A stretch of DNA of 64,000 nucleotides, from positions 1 through 64,000 of the forward strand of contig NZ_LQQA01000010.1 in assembly GCF_002101965.1 (NCBI RefSeq). The letters run 5' to 3'. The DNA comes from Mycolicibacterium wolinskyi (GTDB lineage Bacteria; Actinomycetota; Actinomycetes; Mycobacteriales; Mycobacteriaceae). Below are positions 1-9,993 of the stretch, piece after piece (within the stretch, counting starts at the first letter, position 1; every line of letters begins with the position of its first letter). Position numbers and translations under genes: made by a program. The notes beneath the pieces are model-generated. The model was not told where the DNA came from and did no database searches. It worked only from the letters and a program-made list of their open reading frames with translations.

Positions 1-24
1 ACACCAACCCAAACCGGCACAATG

Positions 25-72
25 AGTGTCAGCGATGTCCCGAGACAAAAGTGTCAGCGATGTCCCGAGACA
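25..72. repeat. Tandem pair of 23-bp direct repeats
   Basis: Two identical 23-base copies lie at 25-47 and 50-72, each beginning AGTGTCAGCGATGTCC and ending CGAGACA, separated by two A bases (period 25 bp). Nothing coding covers them; the nearest gene ends at 124. Paired motifs of this kind can be terminal transposase-binding sites of IS elements, and I have an impression of similar sequence at mycobacterial IS ends, but no transposase lies inside the window, so the identity is a guess. The array may continue to the left. Confidence 0.7.
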
Positions 73-123
73 CCACATGCCACATGCTGACAGGGATCCT
101 CGGCATTGACTGCGAACCGCGAT

Positions 124-291
124 CTAACCGCTCTTGCGACGGAACTCCCGACGGTTTTCCACCGGGCCGTGGGCGCGTGGTTGCGCGCGCCCACCGTCCT
201 TGTGGTCGGCTCCGCCCGCCGACTTCGCCTTCTTGCGCTCCAGCGCCTCCCGGAACTTACGCTTGTTGTCGTCTTCCGGTGTCTCAGCCAT
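124..291 (-). CDS. DUF5302-like small basic protein (55 aa)
   Basis: This small protein of unknown function starts MAETPEDDNKRKFREALERK and ends RREFRRKSG. It is very rich in Lys, Arg, Glu and Asp, with no membrane segment or signal peptide. The composition, length and start match the actinobacterial DUF5302 family as I remember it. It reads from an ATG at 291 to a TAG at 124 and sits downstream of the F420-binding protein gene on the same strand with a 43-bp gap, so it could share its transcript. The function cannot be read from the sequence. Confidence 0.75.
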   Translation of the reverse strand: MAETPEDDNKRKFREALERKKAKSAGGADHKDGGRAQPRAHGPVENRREFRRKSG

Positions 292-334
292 AAGCCGCAG
301 CGTAGCGCGGTTCCGGCTTCAGCGTCACCAGGAT

Positions 335-1409
<1,075 letters not shown>

Positions 1410-1433
1410 CACAGGTTCGGTACATTCGGGCCA

Positions 1434-2288
1434 ATGACGACGAACTCGCCGACGAATCCGCCAGCGGCGCCGCGCACCAAGGTCTCGCTCACCGGGGTTT
1501 CTGAGACCGCCCTGCTGACCCTGCAGGTGCGCGCACACGAGGCGCGCCGCCCGGACGGGATCATCGACGATCCGATGGCCGTGCAACTGGTCGACTCGAT
1601 CGACTTCGACTTCGCCAAGTTCGGTTACACGCGCCGCCAGGACATGGCACTGCGGGCAAAGATCTTCGACCGCGCCACGCGTCACTACCTGCACGACCAT
1701 CCGAAGGCCACGGTGGTGGCCCTGGCCGAGGGCTTCCAGACGAGCTTCTACCGGCTCGACAACGCCGGCGTCGGCCATGAATTCCACTGGCTGACAGTCG
1801 ATCTGCCGCCGATGGTGGAGCTGCGCAACAAGCTGCTGCCGCCGTCGGAGCGGGTGCGGGCCTGTGCCCAGTCCGCGCTCGACTTCAGCTGGATGGATCA
1901 GGTCGACCCGAGTGACGGCGTGTTCATCACCGCCGAAGGCCTGCTGATGTATCTGCAGCCCGACGAGGCCATGAGCCTGATCCGCGAATGCGCACAGCGC
2001 TTTCCCGGTGGGCAGATGATCTTCGACCTGCCACCGGCCTGGTTCGCGGCGTGGGCGCGCCGGGGCATGCGGACCTCCCGGCGCTACCGGGTGCCGCCCA
2101 TGCCGTTCAGCCTGACCCCGGCGCAGGTGGCAGATCTGGTCAACACCGTGCCCGGCGTGCGGGTCGTGCGCGACCTGCCGTTGCCCGCCGGCCGCGGCAA
2201 GGTGCTCAACGCGCTGATATGGGCAGCTCAGCGGGTTCCGCTGCTGGATCCGGTCCGGCCGGTGATGACGCTGCTCGAGTTCGGCTGA
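1434..2288 (+). CDS. SAM-dependent methyltransferase, LCM/Omt type
   Basis: A 284-residue class I methyltransferase of the leucine-carboxyl-methyltransferase-like superfamily, often named O-methyltransferase in mycobacteria (compare Rv1153c by recall and position). It has the family opening GVSETALLTLQVRAHEARRP, a conserved IIDDPMAVQLVD segment, the VVALAEGFQTSFYRLDN SAM-binding region, and FITAEGLLMYLQPDEA, which typifies this group. The substrate is unknown. The 3' end overlaps the convergent flavin monooxygenase gene by 83 bp, unusually long for this window. Confidence 0.88.
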   Translation: MTTNSPTNPPAAPRTKVSLTGVSETALLTLQVRAHEARRPDGIIDDPMAVQLVDSIDFDFAKFGYTRRQDMALRAKIFDRATRHYLHDHPKATVVALAEGFQTSFYRLDNAGVGHEFHWLTVDLPPMVELRNKLLPPSERVRACAQSALDFSWMDQVDPSDGVFITAEGLLMYLQPDEAMSLIRECAQRFPGGQMIFDLPPAWFAAWARRGMRTSRRYRVPPMPFSLTPAQVADLVNTVPGVRVVRDLPLPAGRGKVLNALIWAAQRVPLLDPVRPVMTLLEFG

Positions 2289-3759
2289 GCGCCTTCCCGA
2301 ATTCCAGATGAGGGTCTTCGACGGGACCGTCGCGCAGCATCTCCGCGTCGTAGGTGTAGTTCATCGACATCACCCACGGTCCGTCGACGCCCTGGCGCGG
2401 CAGTTCGTCCACCGACCGCTGCACATAGCCGGCCGCGAAGTCCAGTAGCGGAAGGGTTTTCATGCCGGGCTCGGTGAGCACGGGCCGCGCCACGTCGTAG
2501 CCGTTCTGATCGAGGTGCGTCAGCAGCCGGCAGAAGTGTTCGCACAGCAGGCCGACTTTGAGTGTCCACGACGAGTTCGTGTACCCGAAGGCGAAGACGA
2601 AGTTCGGCACGCCGGACAGCATCATGCCCTTGTAGGCCACGGTCTCGGCAAAGTTCACCGGCTCACCGTCGACGGTCAGCGACATGCCGCCGAACAGCTG
2701 GATGTTCAATCCGGTCGCGGTGACGATGATGTCGGCCTCGAGCTCGCGCCCCGATTCCAGCCGGATACCGTTCGCGGTGAACGTGGCGATGCGATCGGTG
2801 ACCACCGATGCGCTTCCGTCGCCGATGGCCGCGAACAGGTCGCCGTCCGGGACGGCGCACAGCCGTTGATCCCATGGGTTGTAGCGGGGACTGAAGTGCT
2901 CGTCGACGGGGTAGCCGGCCGGGAGCTGGCTTGCGTTGATGCGACGGATGAGCCTGCGCGCGACGGTCGGGTACTTCTGGCAGAAGGTATAGACGGCACG
3001 CTGTTTGAGGATGTTCTTGCGCCGGGTCAAAGCGTAGCCACGCTCGTCGCCGAGCACCCGCTTGGCGAGATTGGCGAACGAATCCTTGGCCGGAACCGGC
3101 ATCACGTACGTCGGTGACCGCTGCAGCATCGTCACGTGCCCGGCGGTCGGCGCCATCGCGGGCACGAGCGTCACCGCGGTCGCCCCGCTGCCGATCACGA
3201 CGACCTTCTTGCCGCTGTAGTCGAGATCCTCGGGCCAGTGCTGCGGATGCACGATCCGGCCGGTGAATCGCTCACTGCCCTCGAAGCGCGGCGAGTAGCC
3301 CTCGTCGTATCGGTAGTAACCGCCCCCGCAGAACAGCCAGTTGGCGCTGAGCTGAATCAGTTCGGCGTCGCCGCCACCGCTGTCGGCGCGCTCGACGTCG
3401 ACGATCCAGCGGGCCTCGGCGCTGTCCCAATCCGCCCCGAGCACCCGGTGGTGGAAGCGGATGTTGCCGTCGATGCCGTTCTCCGACACCGTTTCCCGCA
3501 GATAGGCCAGGATCTTGTCCGCGGTGGCGATGGCGTGCTCGTCGCGCCACGGCTTGAACTCGTAACCGAACGTGTGCAGATCGGAATCCGAACGAATCCC
3601 CGGATAGCGGAACAGGTCCCAGGTGCCGCCCGTCGCGCCGCGGGCCTCCAGGATCGCGTAGCTGCGGCCCGGGTGTTCGCGCTGCAGGTAATAGGCAGCG
3701 CCGATCCCGGAAATACCGGCGCCGATGATCAGAACGTCGACGTGTTCGGTGTCAGCCAT
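2206..3759 (-). CDS. Flavin-containing Baeyer-Villiger-type monooxygenase, EthA-like
   Basis: An FAD- and NADPH-dependent monooxygenase (517 aa) closely resembling EthA, which oxidises ketones and activates thioamide prodrugs. Visible are the FAD-binding VLIIGAGISGIGAAYYLQ near the N-terminus, the GGTWDLFRYPGIRSDSD segment, the Baeyer-Villiger fingerprint FTGRIVHPQHWP around residues 167-178, a second Rossmann motif VVIGSGATAVTLVP, and ATGLNIQLFGG. It starts at ATG 3759, divergent from the PucR regulator at 3904, which is its likely controller. The C-terminal tail (rich in Ala, Pro and Glu) is read through the overlap with the convergent methyltransferase. The native substrate is not predictable. 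Confidence 0.92.
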   Translation of the reverse strand: MADTEHVDVLIIGAGISGIGAAYYLQREHPGRSYAILEARGATGGTWDLFRYPGIRSDSDLHTFGYEFKPWRDEHAIATADKILAYLRETVSENGIDGNIRFHHRVLGADWDSAEARWIVDVERADSGGGDAELIQLSANWLFCGGGYYRYDEGYSPRFEGSERFTGRIVHPQHWPEDLDYSGKKVVVIGSGATAVTLVPAMAPTAGHVTMLQRSPTYVMPVPAKDSFANLAKRVLGDERGYALTRRKNILKQRAVYTFCQKYPTVARRLIRRINASQLPAGYPVDEHFSPRYNPWDQRLCAVPDGDLFAAIGDGSASVVTDRIATFTANGIRLESGRELEADIIVTATGLNIQLFGGMSLTVDGEPVNFAETVAYKGMMLSGVPNFVFAFGYTNSSWTLKVGLLCEHFCRLLTHLDQNGYDVARPVLTEPGMKTLPLLDFAAGYVQRSVDELPRQGVDGPWVMSMNYTYDAEMLRDGPVEDPHLEFGKALSRTRAASSPAGPDPAAEPAELPISAR

Positions 3760-3869
3760 GTCCGTGACTCCTGTCGGTGGCCGGAATACTCGCGAAGTTG
3801 TTGCGATCGATCGTCGCCGCCACGGTCCCGTCGCCCAAGGTCAGAACGTCTCATTTCCGCTGCGACAAT

Positions 3870-3884
3870 GGTGCACTCTGCACC
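3870..3884. promoter_or_regulatory. Palindrome between monooxygenase and PucR genes
   Basis: A perfect 6-3-6 inverted repeat, GGTGCA-CTC-TGCACC, sits 20 bp before the PucR start in the 144-bp divergent interval. Its location suggests an operator for the PucR-family regulator acting on itself and on the EthA-like gene. Only the palindrome is seen; binding is inferred. Confidence 0.45.
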
Positions 3885-3903
3885 GCTGCTCTACCGTGTG
3901 CGC

Positions 3904-5151
3904 ATGGCCTGGAACCCGCCGTCACCTCGGGTCAGGGAGTTGATCCGGCAGTGTGCGCAGATCGTGGTCAACGCTCGCCCGGAATGGCTCGACGAACTCG
4001 ATCGCGCCGTACTGGCGGCCGCGAACCCGGTGATCGCGGCAGACCCCGAGCTCGCCGCGGCCGTGAGCCGCAGCAACCGGGCGAATCTGTATTTCTGGGG
4101 CACCGCCAATGTGCGGGACCCGGGCGCGCCGGTGCCGCCGAACACCGGGCCCGAACCCCTGAACATCGCCCGTGAACTGGTGCGCCGCGGGGTCAACGCG
4201 TTCCCGCTCGACGCCTACCGGGTCGGTGAGGGCGTCGCCTGGCGCCGCCTCATGGAGATCGCGTTCGAACTGACCTCCGACTCGACCGAACTGCACGAGC
4301 TGCTGGACGTCTGCTCGCGCTCCATCAGCGCGTTCGTCGACGCCACCTTGGCCGGCATCACGACCCAGATCGAACTGGAGCGCGACGAACTCACCCGAGG
4401 TTCGCATGCCGAACGACGCGAGACCGTGGCGCTGCTCCTCGACGGCGCCCCGATCCCCCGCCAGCGTGCCGAGGCGCGGCTCGGCTACGCACTCACCGGA
4501 CCGCACACCGCCGCCGTCATCTGGAGTGACCGGCCCGACGGTGATCTTTCCCAGTTGGACCGCGCCGCCGATGCGTTCGGCCAGGCGTGCGGCGGCGCTC
4601 GGCCACTCAGTGTGCTGGCGAGTACCGCCACCCGGTGGGTGTGGGCACCGGGACCTGTCGATGCCGCGGCCCTGCAGCACGCGATCGATGACACCGGCGA
4701 TGTCCGCATCGCCATCGGGCCCACCGACGACGGCGTGGACGGCTTCCGGCGCAGCCACTTCGACGCGATCACGACCCAGCAGATGATGGCGCGCCTGCAT
4801 TCACCGCAGCAGATCGCCCGGTTCGCCGAGATCGAGTTGGTCGCGCTGATCACCGCCGACCCGGACCGCGCGGCCGGCTTCGTCAAGCGCACACTCGGCG
4901 ACCTTGAGACGGCGGGCACTGAATTGCAGGAGACCGTAAGGATATTCGTCGCCGAGCAGTGCAACGCCTCGCGCGCCGCGGCACGGCTCTACCTGCACCG
5001 CAACACCCTGTTGCGGCGGCTGGCCCGCGCGGACGAGCTACTACCCCGCCCACTGGCCGACTGCACCGTCAACGCGGCCATCGCGCTCGACGTGTTGCGC
5101 TGGCACGGCCAGCCCGACGCCCGCGATCAGTCGAACGCGCCGTCCAGGTAG
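3904..5151 (+). CDS. PucR-family transcriptional regulator
   Basis: A 415-residue regulator with the C-terminal PucR-type helix-turn-helix: [27 protein letters not shown] near residues 357-385, followed by a helical end. The N-terminal half carries the RsbRD/GGDEF-like sensing region common to this group ([19 protein letters not shown]). The frame is open far upstream, but the ATG at 3904 matches the family start; a GTG two codons earlier is also possible. It is divergent from the EthA-like monooxygenase, a common mycobacterial pairing, and probably controls it. The last 25 bp overlap the convergent GntR gene. Confidence 0.88.
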   Translation: MAWNPPSPRVRELIRQCAQIVVNARPEWLDELDRAVLAAANPVIAADPELAAAVSRSNRANLYFWGTANVRDPGAPVPPNTGPEPLNIARELVRRGVNAFPLDAYRVGEGVAWRRLMEIAFELTSDSTELHELLDVCSRSISAFVDATLAGITTQIELERDELTRGSHAERRETVALLLDGAPIPRQRAEARLGYALTGPHTAAVIWSDRPDGDLSQLDRAADAFGQACGGARPLSVLASTATRWVWAPGPVDAAALQHAIDDTGDVRIAIGPTDDGVDGFRRSHFDAITTQQMMARLHSPQQIARFAEIELVALITADPDRAAGFVKRTLGDLETAGTELQETVRIFVAEQCNASRAAARLYLHRNTLLRRLARADELLPRPLADCTVNAAIALDVLRWHGQPDARDQSNAPSR

Positions 5152-5492
5152 CGCAGGGCGTCGGATTTCCCGATCCCCAGCGCCCGCGCCGCTTCGGCGA
5201 ACGAGTTCGCGGCGGCGGCCATCGCCGCGTCGGCCGGATCGGCGCGGGCGACGAACGTGCCGTACCGCCCGCGCGTCTCCAGCACCCCGGCCGACTCCAG
5301 CTCCCGGTACGACCGGGCCACGGTGTTGACTGCCAGACCGATCTGACCTGCGAGTTCGCGAACCGTCGGCAACCTCGTGCCCGGCGACAACCGCCCGTCC
5401 CTTATGCCGTCGATGATCTGAACCCGGAGTTGGTCAAACAACGGTTTCTCGGCATCCGGATCGATATGAACCCAATCCCCCAATTCGGCCAC
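5127..5492 (-). CDS. GntR/YtrA-type short transcriptional regulator
   Basis: A 121-residue regulator of the YtrA branch of GntR: one winged-helix DNA-binding domain ([20 protein letters not shown], then [20 protein letters not shown] and the wing [11 protein letters not shown]) followed by a short helical dimerisation tail. YtrA members often control ABC transporters, but none is adjacent; instead it is divergent from the sirtuin with only 36 bp between start codons, so it may control that gene and itself. The start is a GTG at 5492; the longer open frame to 5840 lies inside the sirtuin gene and is rejected. Confidence 0.88.
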   Translation of the reverse strand: MAELGDWVHIDPDAEKPLFDQLRVQIIDGIRDGRLSPGTRLPTVRELAGQIGLAVNTVARSYRELESAGVLETRGRYGTFVARADPADAAMAAAANSFAEAARALGIGKSDALRYLDGAFD

Positions 5493-5528
5493 GTGCCCAG
5501 TATCACCCAAAGCCGCTACGTTGGTGCT

Positions 5529-6242
5529 GTGCAAGTGACTGTGCTCAGCGGTGCCGGGATCTCGGCGGAGAGCGGTGTGCCCACTTTTCGCGACGTCGAG
5601 ACGGGCCTGTGGGCCAAGGTCGACCCTTACGAGATCTCCAGCACGGACGGCTGGCAGCGTCACCCGGAGAAGGTGTGGGCGTGGTATCTGTGGCGCCACT
5701 ACATGATGGCCGGGGTGGAGCCGAATGACGGTCACCGCGCCGTTGCCGCCTGGCAGGACTACGCCGACGTCCACGTCGTCACCCAGAACGTCGACAACCT
5801 GCACGAGCGGGCCGGCAGCACCAACGTCTACCACCTGCACGGCAGCCTTTTCGAGTTCCGTTGCGACGCTTGCGGTTCACGGTTCGAAGGCGATCTGCCC
5901 GACATGCCGGAACCGGTCGAGACCGTCGAACCGCCGGTGTGCCCGTGCGGCGGGCTGATCCGGCCCAACGTGGTCTGGTTCGGTGAGGCTCTGCCCGATG
6001 CGGCATGGCAGCGTTCGGTGCTCGCGGTGAGCGGTTCGGACGTGGTGATCGTGGTGGGCACGAGCTCGATCGTCTATCCGGCCGCCGGTCTTCCCGAGGC
6101 CGCGCTCTCCGCGGGCAAGCCGGTCATCGAGATCAACCCCGAGCGCACTCCGCTTTCCGACAGCGCGACGGTGTCGCTGCGCGAGACCGCGGCGACGGCG
6201 CTACCGGGCCTGCTGCAACGCCTTCCGGTACTGCTGGGCTAA
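5529..6242 (+). CDS. cobB: NAD-dependent protein deacylase (sirtuin)
   Basis: A class III sirtuin, 237 aa, the same length as M. tuberculosis Rv1151c as I recall it. It removes acyl groups from lysines while consuming NAD+. Visible are [18 protein letters not shown] (NAD binding), [12 protein letters not shown], the catalytic His104 in HLHGSLFEF, zinc cysteines 112, 115, 138 and 140, and Tyr53/Arg56 (Y-x-x-R), the pair that marks desuccinylase/demalonylase-type sirtuins. It starts with GTG at 5529; a TACGTT at 5517-5522 lies 6 nt before it, which suggests a leaderless transcript. It is divergent from a GntR/YtrA regulator. Confidence 0.93.
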   Translation: MQVTVLSGAGISAESGVPTFRDVETGLWAKVDPYEISSTDGWQRHPEKVWAWYLWRHYMMAGVEPNDGHRAVAAWQDYADVHVVTQNVDNLHERAGSTNVYHLHGSLFEFRCDACGSRFEGDLPDMPEPVETVEPPVCPCGGLIRPNVVWFGEALPDAAWQRSVLAVSGSDVVIVVGTSSIVYPAAGLPEAALSAGKPVIEINPERTPLSDSATVSLRETAATALPGLLQRLPVLLG

Positions 6243-6880
6243 GCAGGCCGCACCGCTTTCCCGATCGCGAACTCCGAAACCGGCATCGGCACCCACGGCG
6301 GCATGGCCCACTCGCGGCGGTTGTCGCGTACCTGGAACCCGGTGTCGACGATGGTCTGCTCGGTGTCGCGGTGCGTGTGACAGTTGCCGAGCAGCCGCGG
6401 CCAGATGGTCGCGTCGGCCAGCCGCTGCAGCCGAGCCCGATATCCGGTGCCTGCGACGTGTTCGAGGTAACGCAGCTCACCGCCCGGGCGGAGTAGCGAA
6501 AAGAGTTGCCGTAGAACGCTGTTGGGCTCTTCGATGGAGCACAGCACCAGTGAGCACACCACCGCGTCGAACGGTTGAGAGCTGGCGAACCGTTCAGCGG
6601 TGTCACCGGTGACCGTGACCGGCACGGGCGCGTTGGCGGCGGCTCGGCGGGCCACCTCGGCGAGCCGGCGTTCGGGCTCGATCGCGACCACCTCGTCGAC
6701 CGTCGACGGGTAATACTCGAAGTTCGTGCCGGTTCCCGCGCCCACCTCGAGCACGCGGCCCGACAAACCCGCGAGATTCTCGATCCGCAGGCGGCGCACC
6801 GATTCGGGTTCGTAGTTCGACAGGGTTTTCCACAACCGCGCGAACAACGGGTTGTCCACCAGCTTGTCGGCGTTACTCAT
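6239..6880 (-). CDS. Class I SAM-dependent methyltransferase (Rv1147-like)
   Basis: A 213-residue methyltransferase of the Methyltransf_11/25 type. Motif I is [16 protein letters not shown], followed by the acidic strand end [12 protein letters not shown], then [39 protein letters not shown], typical of lipid or small-molecule methyltransferases. By position next to an mmpL13-like gene it resembles Rv1147, described as similar to phospholipid methyltransferases. The start (ATG 6880) overlaps the end of the upstream tetR by 8 bp, so it is the third gene of the mmpL-tetR-methyltransferase operon. The substrate is unknown. Confidence 0.88.
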   Translation of the reverse strand: MSNADKLVDNPLFARLWKTLSNYEPESVRRLRIENLAGLSGRVLEVGAGTGTNFEYYPSTVDEVVAIEPERRLAEVARRAAANAPVPVTVTGDTAERFASSQPFDAVVCSLVLCSIEEPNSVLRQLFSLLRPGGELRYLEHVAGTGYRARLQRLADATIWPRLLGNCHTHRDTEQTIVDTGFQVRDNRREWAMPPWVPMPVSEFAIGKAVRPA

Positions 6881-7565
6881 GGGCGAATCCCTTCAGCCGG
6901 GCGACGGCCTCCTGCGGGGAGAGGTCGGTTCCGATCATTCCCGAAACGATGTGGCCGGTACACACTGCTCGCAGCACCCGGTCGGTGAATTCCTCGGCGT
7001 CGCCCCAGGGCAGGTATGGCTTGGCGATCAGCATCGCCGCGACACCGTGTGCCGCCGTCCACAGTTCGAGCGCCAGCGACGTGGGGTCGCCGGGCGGGTA
7101 GATGCCTTCGGAGATCAGTGTTTCCACGGACGTGCGCATGTGGACGAACGCCGAGCTGTTGAGCGTGACGTCGACATCGCTGCCCGGCCTGCCCTCGCCC
7201 ATCGTGGCCAGGCGATAGAGCTCGGGCGTCTGGCGGGCGAAGCTCACGTAGGCCAGTCCCTGCGCGCGCAACACGTCGATCGTCGAGGGTTGATCCTTGG
7301 CCACGCGCTGCATCTCTTCGTCGAGCTTCTCGAAATACCGCGCACACACCGCATCGAGCAGTGCGTCCTTGTCGGCGAAGTGCAGATAGATCGACGGCGG
7401 CGTGACACCGACCCGCTGCGCGACCGATCGGATCGAAACCGCTTTGGCGTGACCGGTTTCCAGCAACAGCTCGGTCGCGGCATCGAGAATCTGCTCGCGC
7501 AACAGCTCCCCCGACCCACGTGGGGCACGGCGGCGTTTGAGCGGCTTGAGGGGTGGGATCGACAC
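6873..7565 (-). CDS. TetR/AcrR-family regulator of the mmpL operon
   Basis: A 230-residue repressor. The N-terminal helix-turn-helix lies at about residues 25-70 (ILDAATELLLETGHAKAVS, then VAQRVGVTPPSIYLHFADKD), and the C-terminal ligand domain is of the WHG/TetR_C_33 kind (LELWTAAHGVAAMLIAKPYLPWGD). It starts at ATG 7565, two bases beyond the mmpL stop, so it is translated from the mmpL transcript and probably represses the mmpL promoter at the palindrome near 9864. The ligand is likely lipophilic, by analogy with other TetR-MmpL pairs. Confidence 0.9.
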   Translation of the reverse strand: MSIPPLKPLKRRRAPRGSGELLREQILDAATELLLETGHAKAVSIRSVAQRVGVTPPSIYLHFADKDALLDAVCARYFEKLDEEMQRVAKDQPSTIDVLRAQGLAYVSFARQTPELYRLATMGEGRPGSDVDVTLNSSAFVHMRTSVETLISEGIYPPGDPTSLALELWTAAHGVAAMLIAKPYLPWGDAEEFTDRVLRAVCTGHIVSGMIGTDLSPQEAVARLKGFAHE

Positions 7566-7566
7566 G

Positions 7567-9825
7567 CTAACCAGTTTCCGTCACGCCCGCCGTGGCCCGC
7601 GGCGCCTCCGCGGGCTTCTCACCGGACTCACTGATACCGATCCGCTCGTGCAACCGGGCCAGCGGCGCGGGCGCCCACCAGTTCCACCGGCCCATCACGT
7701 GCATGAACGCAGGCACCAGCAGCATCCGGACCAGGGTCGCGTCGACGAGGACCGCGAGGGTCAAGCCGAGGCCGAACATCCGCATGAAGGCCACCTGCGC
7801 GGCGATCAGCGCTGCGAACGATATCGACATGAGCAGCGCGGCCGCGGTCACGACCCGCCCGGTACGGGCAAGCCCGAGTGCGACGCTTTCGTCGTTCGCG
7901 GCGCGCGTCCGATCCGACTGCAGCCAGTACTCCCGGATCCGCGACACGAGGAACACCTCGTAGTCCATCGACAGGCCGAATGCGATGCAGAACAACAACA
8001 CCGGCAGGTTCGCCACGAGGGTTCCGGTCGGGGTGGTGCCCAGCGCGCCCAGGTGGCCGTCCTGGAAGATCCATACCAGGGCTCCGAAGGCCGCCGACAG
8101 CGATAACACGTTGAGCACCAACGCCTTCAGCGGCAGCACCACACTGCCGGTGAGCAGGAACAGCAGCACGAACGTGATCGCGGCGATCACTCCGAGCACC
8201 AACGGCAGCCGCGAGGTGATCGCCTGTGAGCTGTCCCGGTTGATCTGCGCCACCCCGGCCAGCTGTACGTCGGCGGGTGCGGGAACCGCGTGGAGCGCAT
8301 CGAGTTGCGCCTCGGACGCGTCGCTGAACAACGGGGCATCGCTGCCGACCGTCAGATAGGCGCTGCCCTCGGCCATCCCGGTCGCGGCCGAGGGTGGACC
8401 GACGCGGCGACCGTCGACGTAGGTGCCACCCGGTGCCGACACCGACGACACGTCGGCCACGTCCGACAGCATGCTCGCGTATTGCTCGAGCTCGTTCGGC
8501 GCGACTTTGGTGACGTCGGGCAAGACGACCGTGACGTTGGTCGCCGAGTCGACCGCGAAGTCGTCGCGCATCTGGTCACCGACCTGGCGAGCCGACGCCG
8601 ATTGCGGCAGCACGCGGTCATCGGGGAAGCCCCACTTGATACCGAGGAACGGCGCACCGAGCATCAGCAGCAACGCGATGATCGCGACGCCGACCGGGAT
8701 CGACCGGCGCATGACGCGCTTGGTCATGCGGTACCAGAACGTCTCCTCGATCGGTTTGCGCACCGGCTCGGGCCTGCCGAGGACCCGCCTGGCGAACCGG
8801 CGGACGTCGTAGGCGTCGAGCCGATCCCCGAGCAGCACGATCGCCGCGGGCGCCACCACGATCGCGGCGAGCGCGGCAAGCGCCACCACCGCGATCCCGG
8901 CGTACGCAAAGGACTTCAGGAAGTACATCGGGAACAGCACCATCGCGACCATCGACAGCGCCACCGTCATCGCCGAGAACAGCACCGTGCGCCCGGCCGT
9001 CACCATGGTGCGGATCAAGGCCTGGTCGCGGTCCATGCCCTCGGCCAGTTCGTCGCGGAACCGGCTGATGATCAGCAGCGTGTAGTCGATCGCGAGCGCC
9101 AAACCCATTGCGACAGTGAGGTTGAGCGCGAAAATCGACACGTCGGTGACCATGGTGAACAAGCGCAGGACGGCCAGCGATCCGAGGATCGCGAACCCGC
9201 CGACCGCGAGCGGCAACGCCGCGGCCATGAGTCCGCCGAACACCCACACCAGAACCAGGAAGCTCAACGGGATCGCGATCGACTCCATCATCAGCAGATC
9301 TTTTTCGCTCTGCCCGTTGATCTGGACGTAGATCATCGCCTCGCCGCCGGCCCGCACGGTCACGCCGTCGCGGTCGTGCACGAGTTCGTCGGTCAGTTCC
9401 TTGGCGTGCTTCTGCGCGCCGCTCTCCCCGCCGGTGATGCCTGCGACGATGAGGCCGGTCTTGCCGTCCTCACTGATGAGGGCCGACGACGCGGGCGGCG
9501 GCACGGTCCAGGCGGAGGTCACTTCGGTGACGTAGGGCGAAGCCTCCAGTTTCCTGGCGATCTCGGTGCCGGTGGCCTGTGCTGCCGGGCTGTCGGCCCG
9601 GTCCCCGGTGACGCTGATGACGAGCTGCATGTCGCCACGGTTGAACTTCTCGGCCAGCAACTGGGTGGCCTTCGCCGATTCCGCGGTGGGGTCCTGAAAG
9701 CCGCCTGCGGACAGGCTCTTTGCCACCGGGACACCGAAGATGCCCGCGGCGGCCATGACGAGCGCGGCGATGACGAGGATGCGCCGCGGCGCGGCGATGG
9801 CCAGCAGGGCGATTCGGTGCAGCAC
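7567..9825 (-). CDS. MMPL/RND-family lipid transporter (mmpL13-like, intact)
   Basis: A 752-residue RND-type membrane transporter energised by the proton gradient. It has two homologous halves, each with one membrane helix, a large external loop and a five-helix bundle. The proton-relay Asp-Tyr pairs are in LALAIDYTLLIISRFRDEL (about residue 247) and GLSMDYEVFLVSRIREYWL (about 620). It starts with GTG at 9825 behind GGAAGG. By neighbourhood it corresponds to mmpL13a/mmpL13b (Rv1145/Rv1146), which are two separate genes in M. tuberculosis; here the frame is continuous. The substrate is unknown. Confidence 0.92.
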   Translation of the reverse strand: MLHRIALLAIAAPRRILVIAALVMAAAGIFGVPVAKSLSAGGFQDPTAESAKATQLLAEKFNRGDMQLVISVTGDRADSPAAQATGTEIARKLEASPYVTEVTSAWTVPPPASSALISEDGKTGLIVAGITGGESGAQKHAKELTDELVHDRDGVTVRAGGEAMIYVQINGQSEKDLLMMESIAIPLSFLVLVWVFGGLMAAALPLAVGGFAILGSLAVLRLFTMVTDVSIFALNLTVAMGLALAIDYTLLIISRFRDELAEGMDRDQALIRTMVTAGRTVLFSAMTVALSMVAMVLFPMYFLKSFAYAGIAVVALAALAAIVVAPAAIVLLGDRLDAYDVRRFARRVLGRPEPVRKPIEETFWYRMTKRVMRRSIPVGVAIIALLLMLGAPFLGIKWGFPDDRVLPQSASARQVGDQMRDDFAVDSATNVTVVLPDVTKVAPNELEQYASMLSDVADVSSVSAPGGTYVDGRRVGPPSAATGMAEGSAYLTVGSDAPLFSDASEAQLDALHAVPAPADVQLAGVAQINRDSSQAITSRLPLVLGVIAAITFVLLFLLTGSVVLPLKALVLNVLSLSAAFGALVWIFQDGHLGALGTTPTGTLVANLPVLLFCIAFGLSMDYEVFLVSRIREYWLQSDRTRAANDESVALGLARTGRVVTAAALLMSISFAALIAAQVAFMRMFGLGLTLAVLVDATLVRMLLVPAFMHVMGRWNWWAPAPLARLHERIGISESGEKPAEAPRATAGVTETG

Positions 9826-9858
9826 GTCGGTGTCCTTCCGCGACCGAACAATATCAAC

Positions 9859-9869
9859 GTTAACTTAAC
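9859..9869. promoter_or_regulatory. Candidate TetR operator upstream of mmpL
   Basis: GTTAA-C-TTAAC is a perfect 11-bp palindrome in the only AT-rich stretch of the interval between mmpL and doxX, 34 bp upstream of the mmpL GTG. Its place and symmetry fit the operator of the operon's TetR. It could equally overlap a -10 element. Confidence 0.5.
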
Positions 9870-9993
9870 AGCGATAATCTGATGACGTCAACGCCGACCT
9901 CACCGATAGGCACGATCTGCGGCGGCGAAATGTTCACACTGGATTCCGCATCACGCGCGATGAGTTCTGTTGCGACGAAGGGTCTAGCTGCTC

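Noticed and set aside
3136..3903. Long N-terminal extension of the PucR frame
   Set aside because: It is antisense to the flavin monooxygenase and low-complexity; the PucR domains begin at 3904.
4959..5528. Extension of the sirtuin frame upstream
   Set aside because: It overlaps the PucR and GntR genes out of frame; sirtuin similarity starts at GTG 5529.
8290..9882. 530-codon plus-strand frame
   Set aside because: Fully antisense to the mmpL gene, with Arg/Asp/His-rich nonsense composition.
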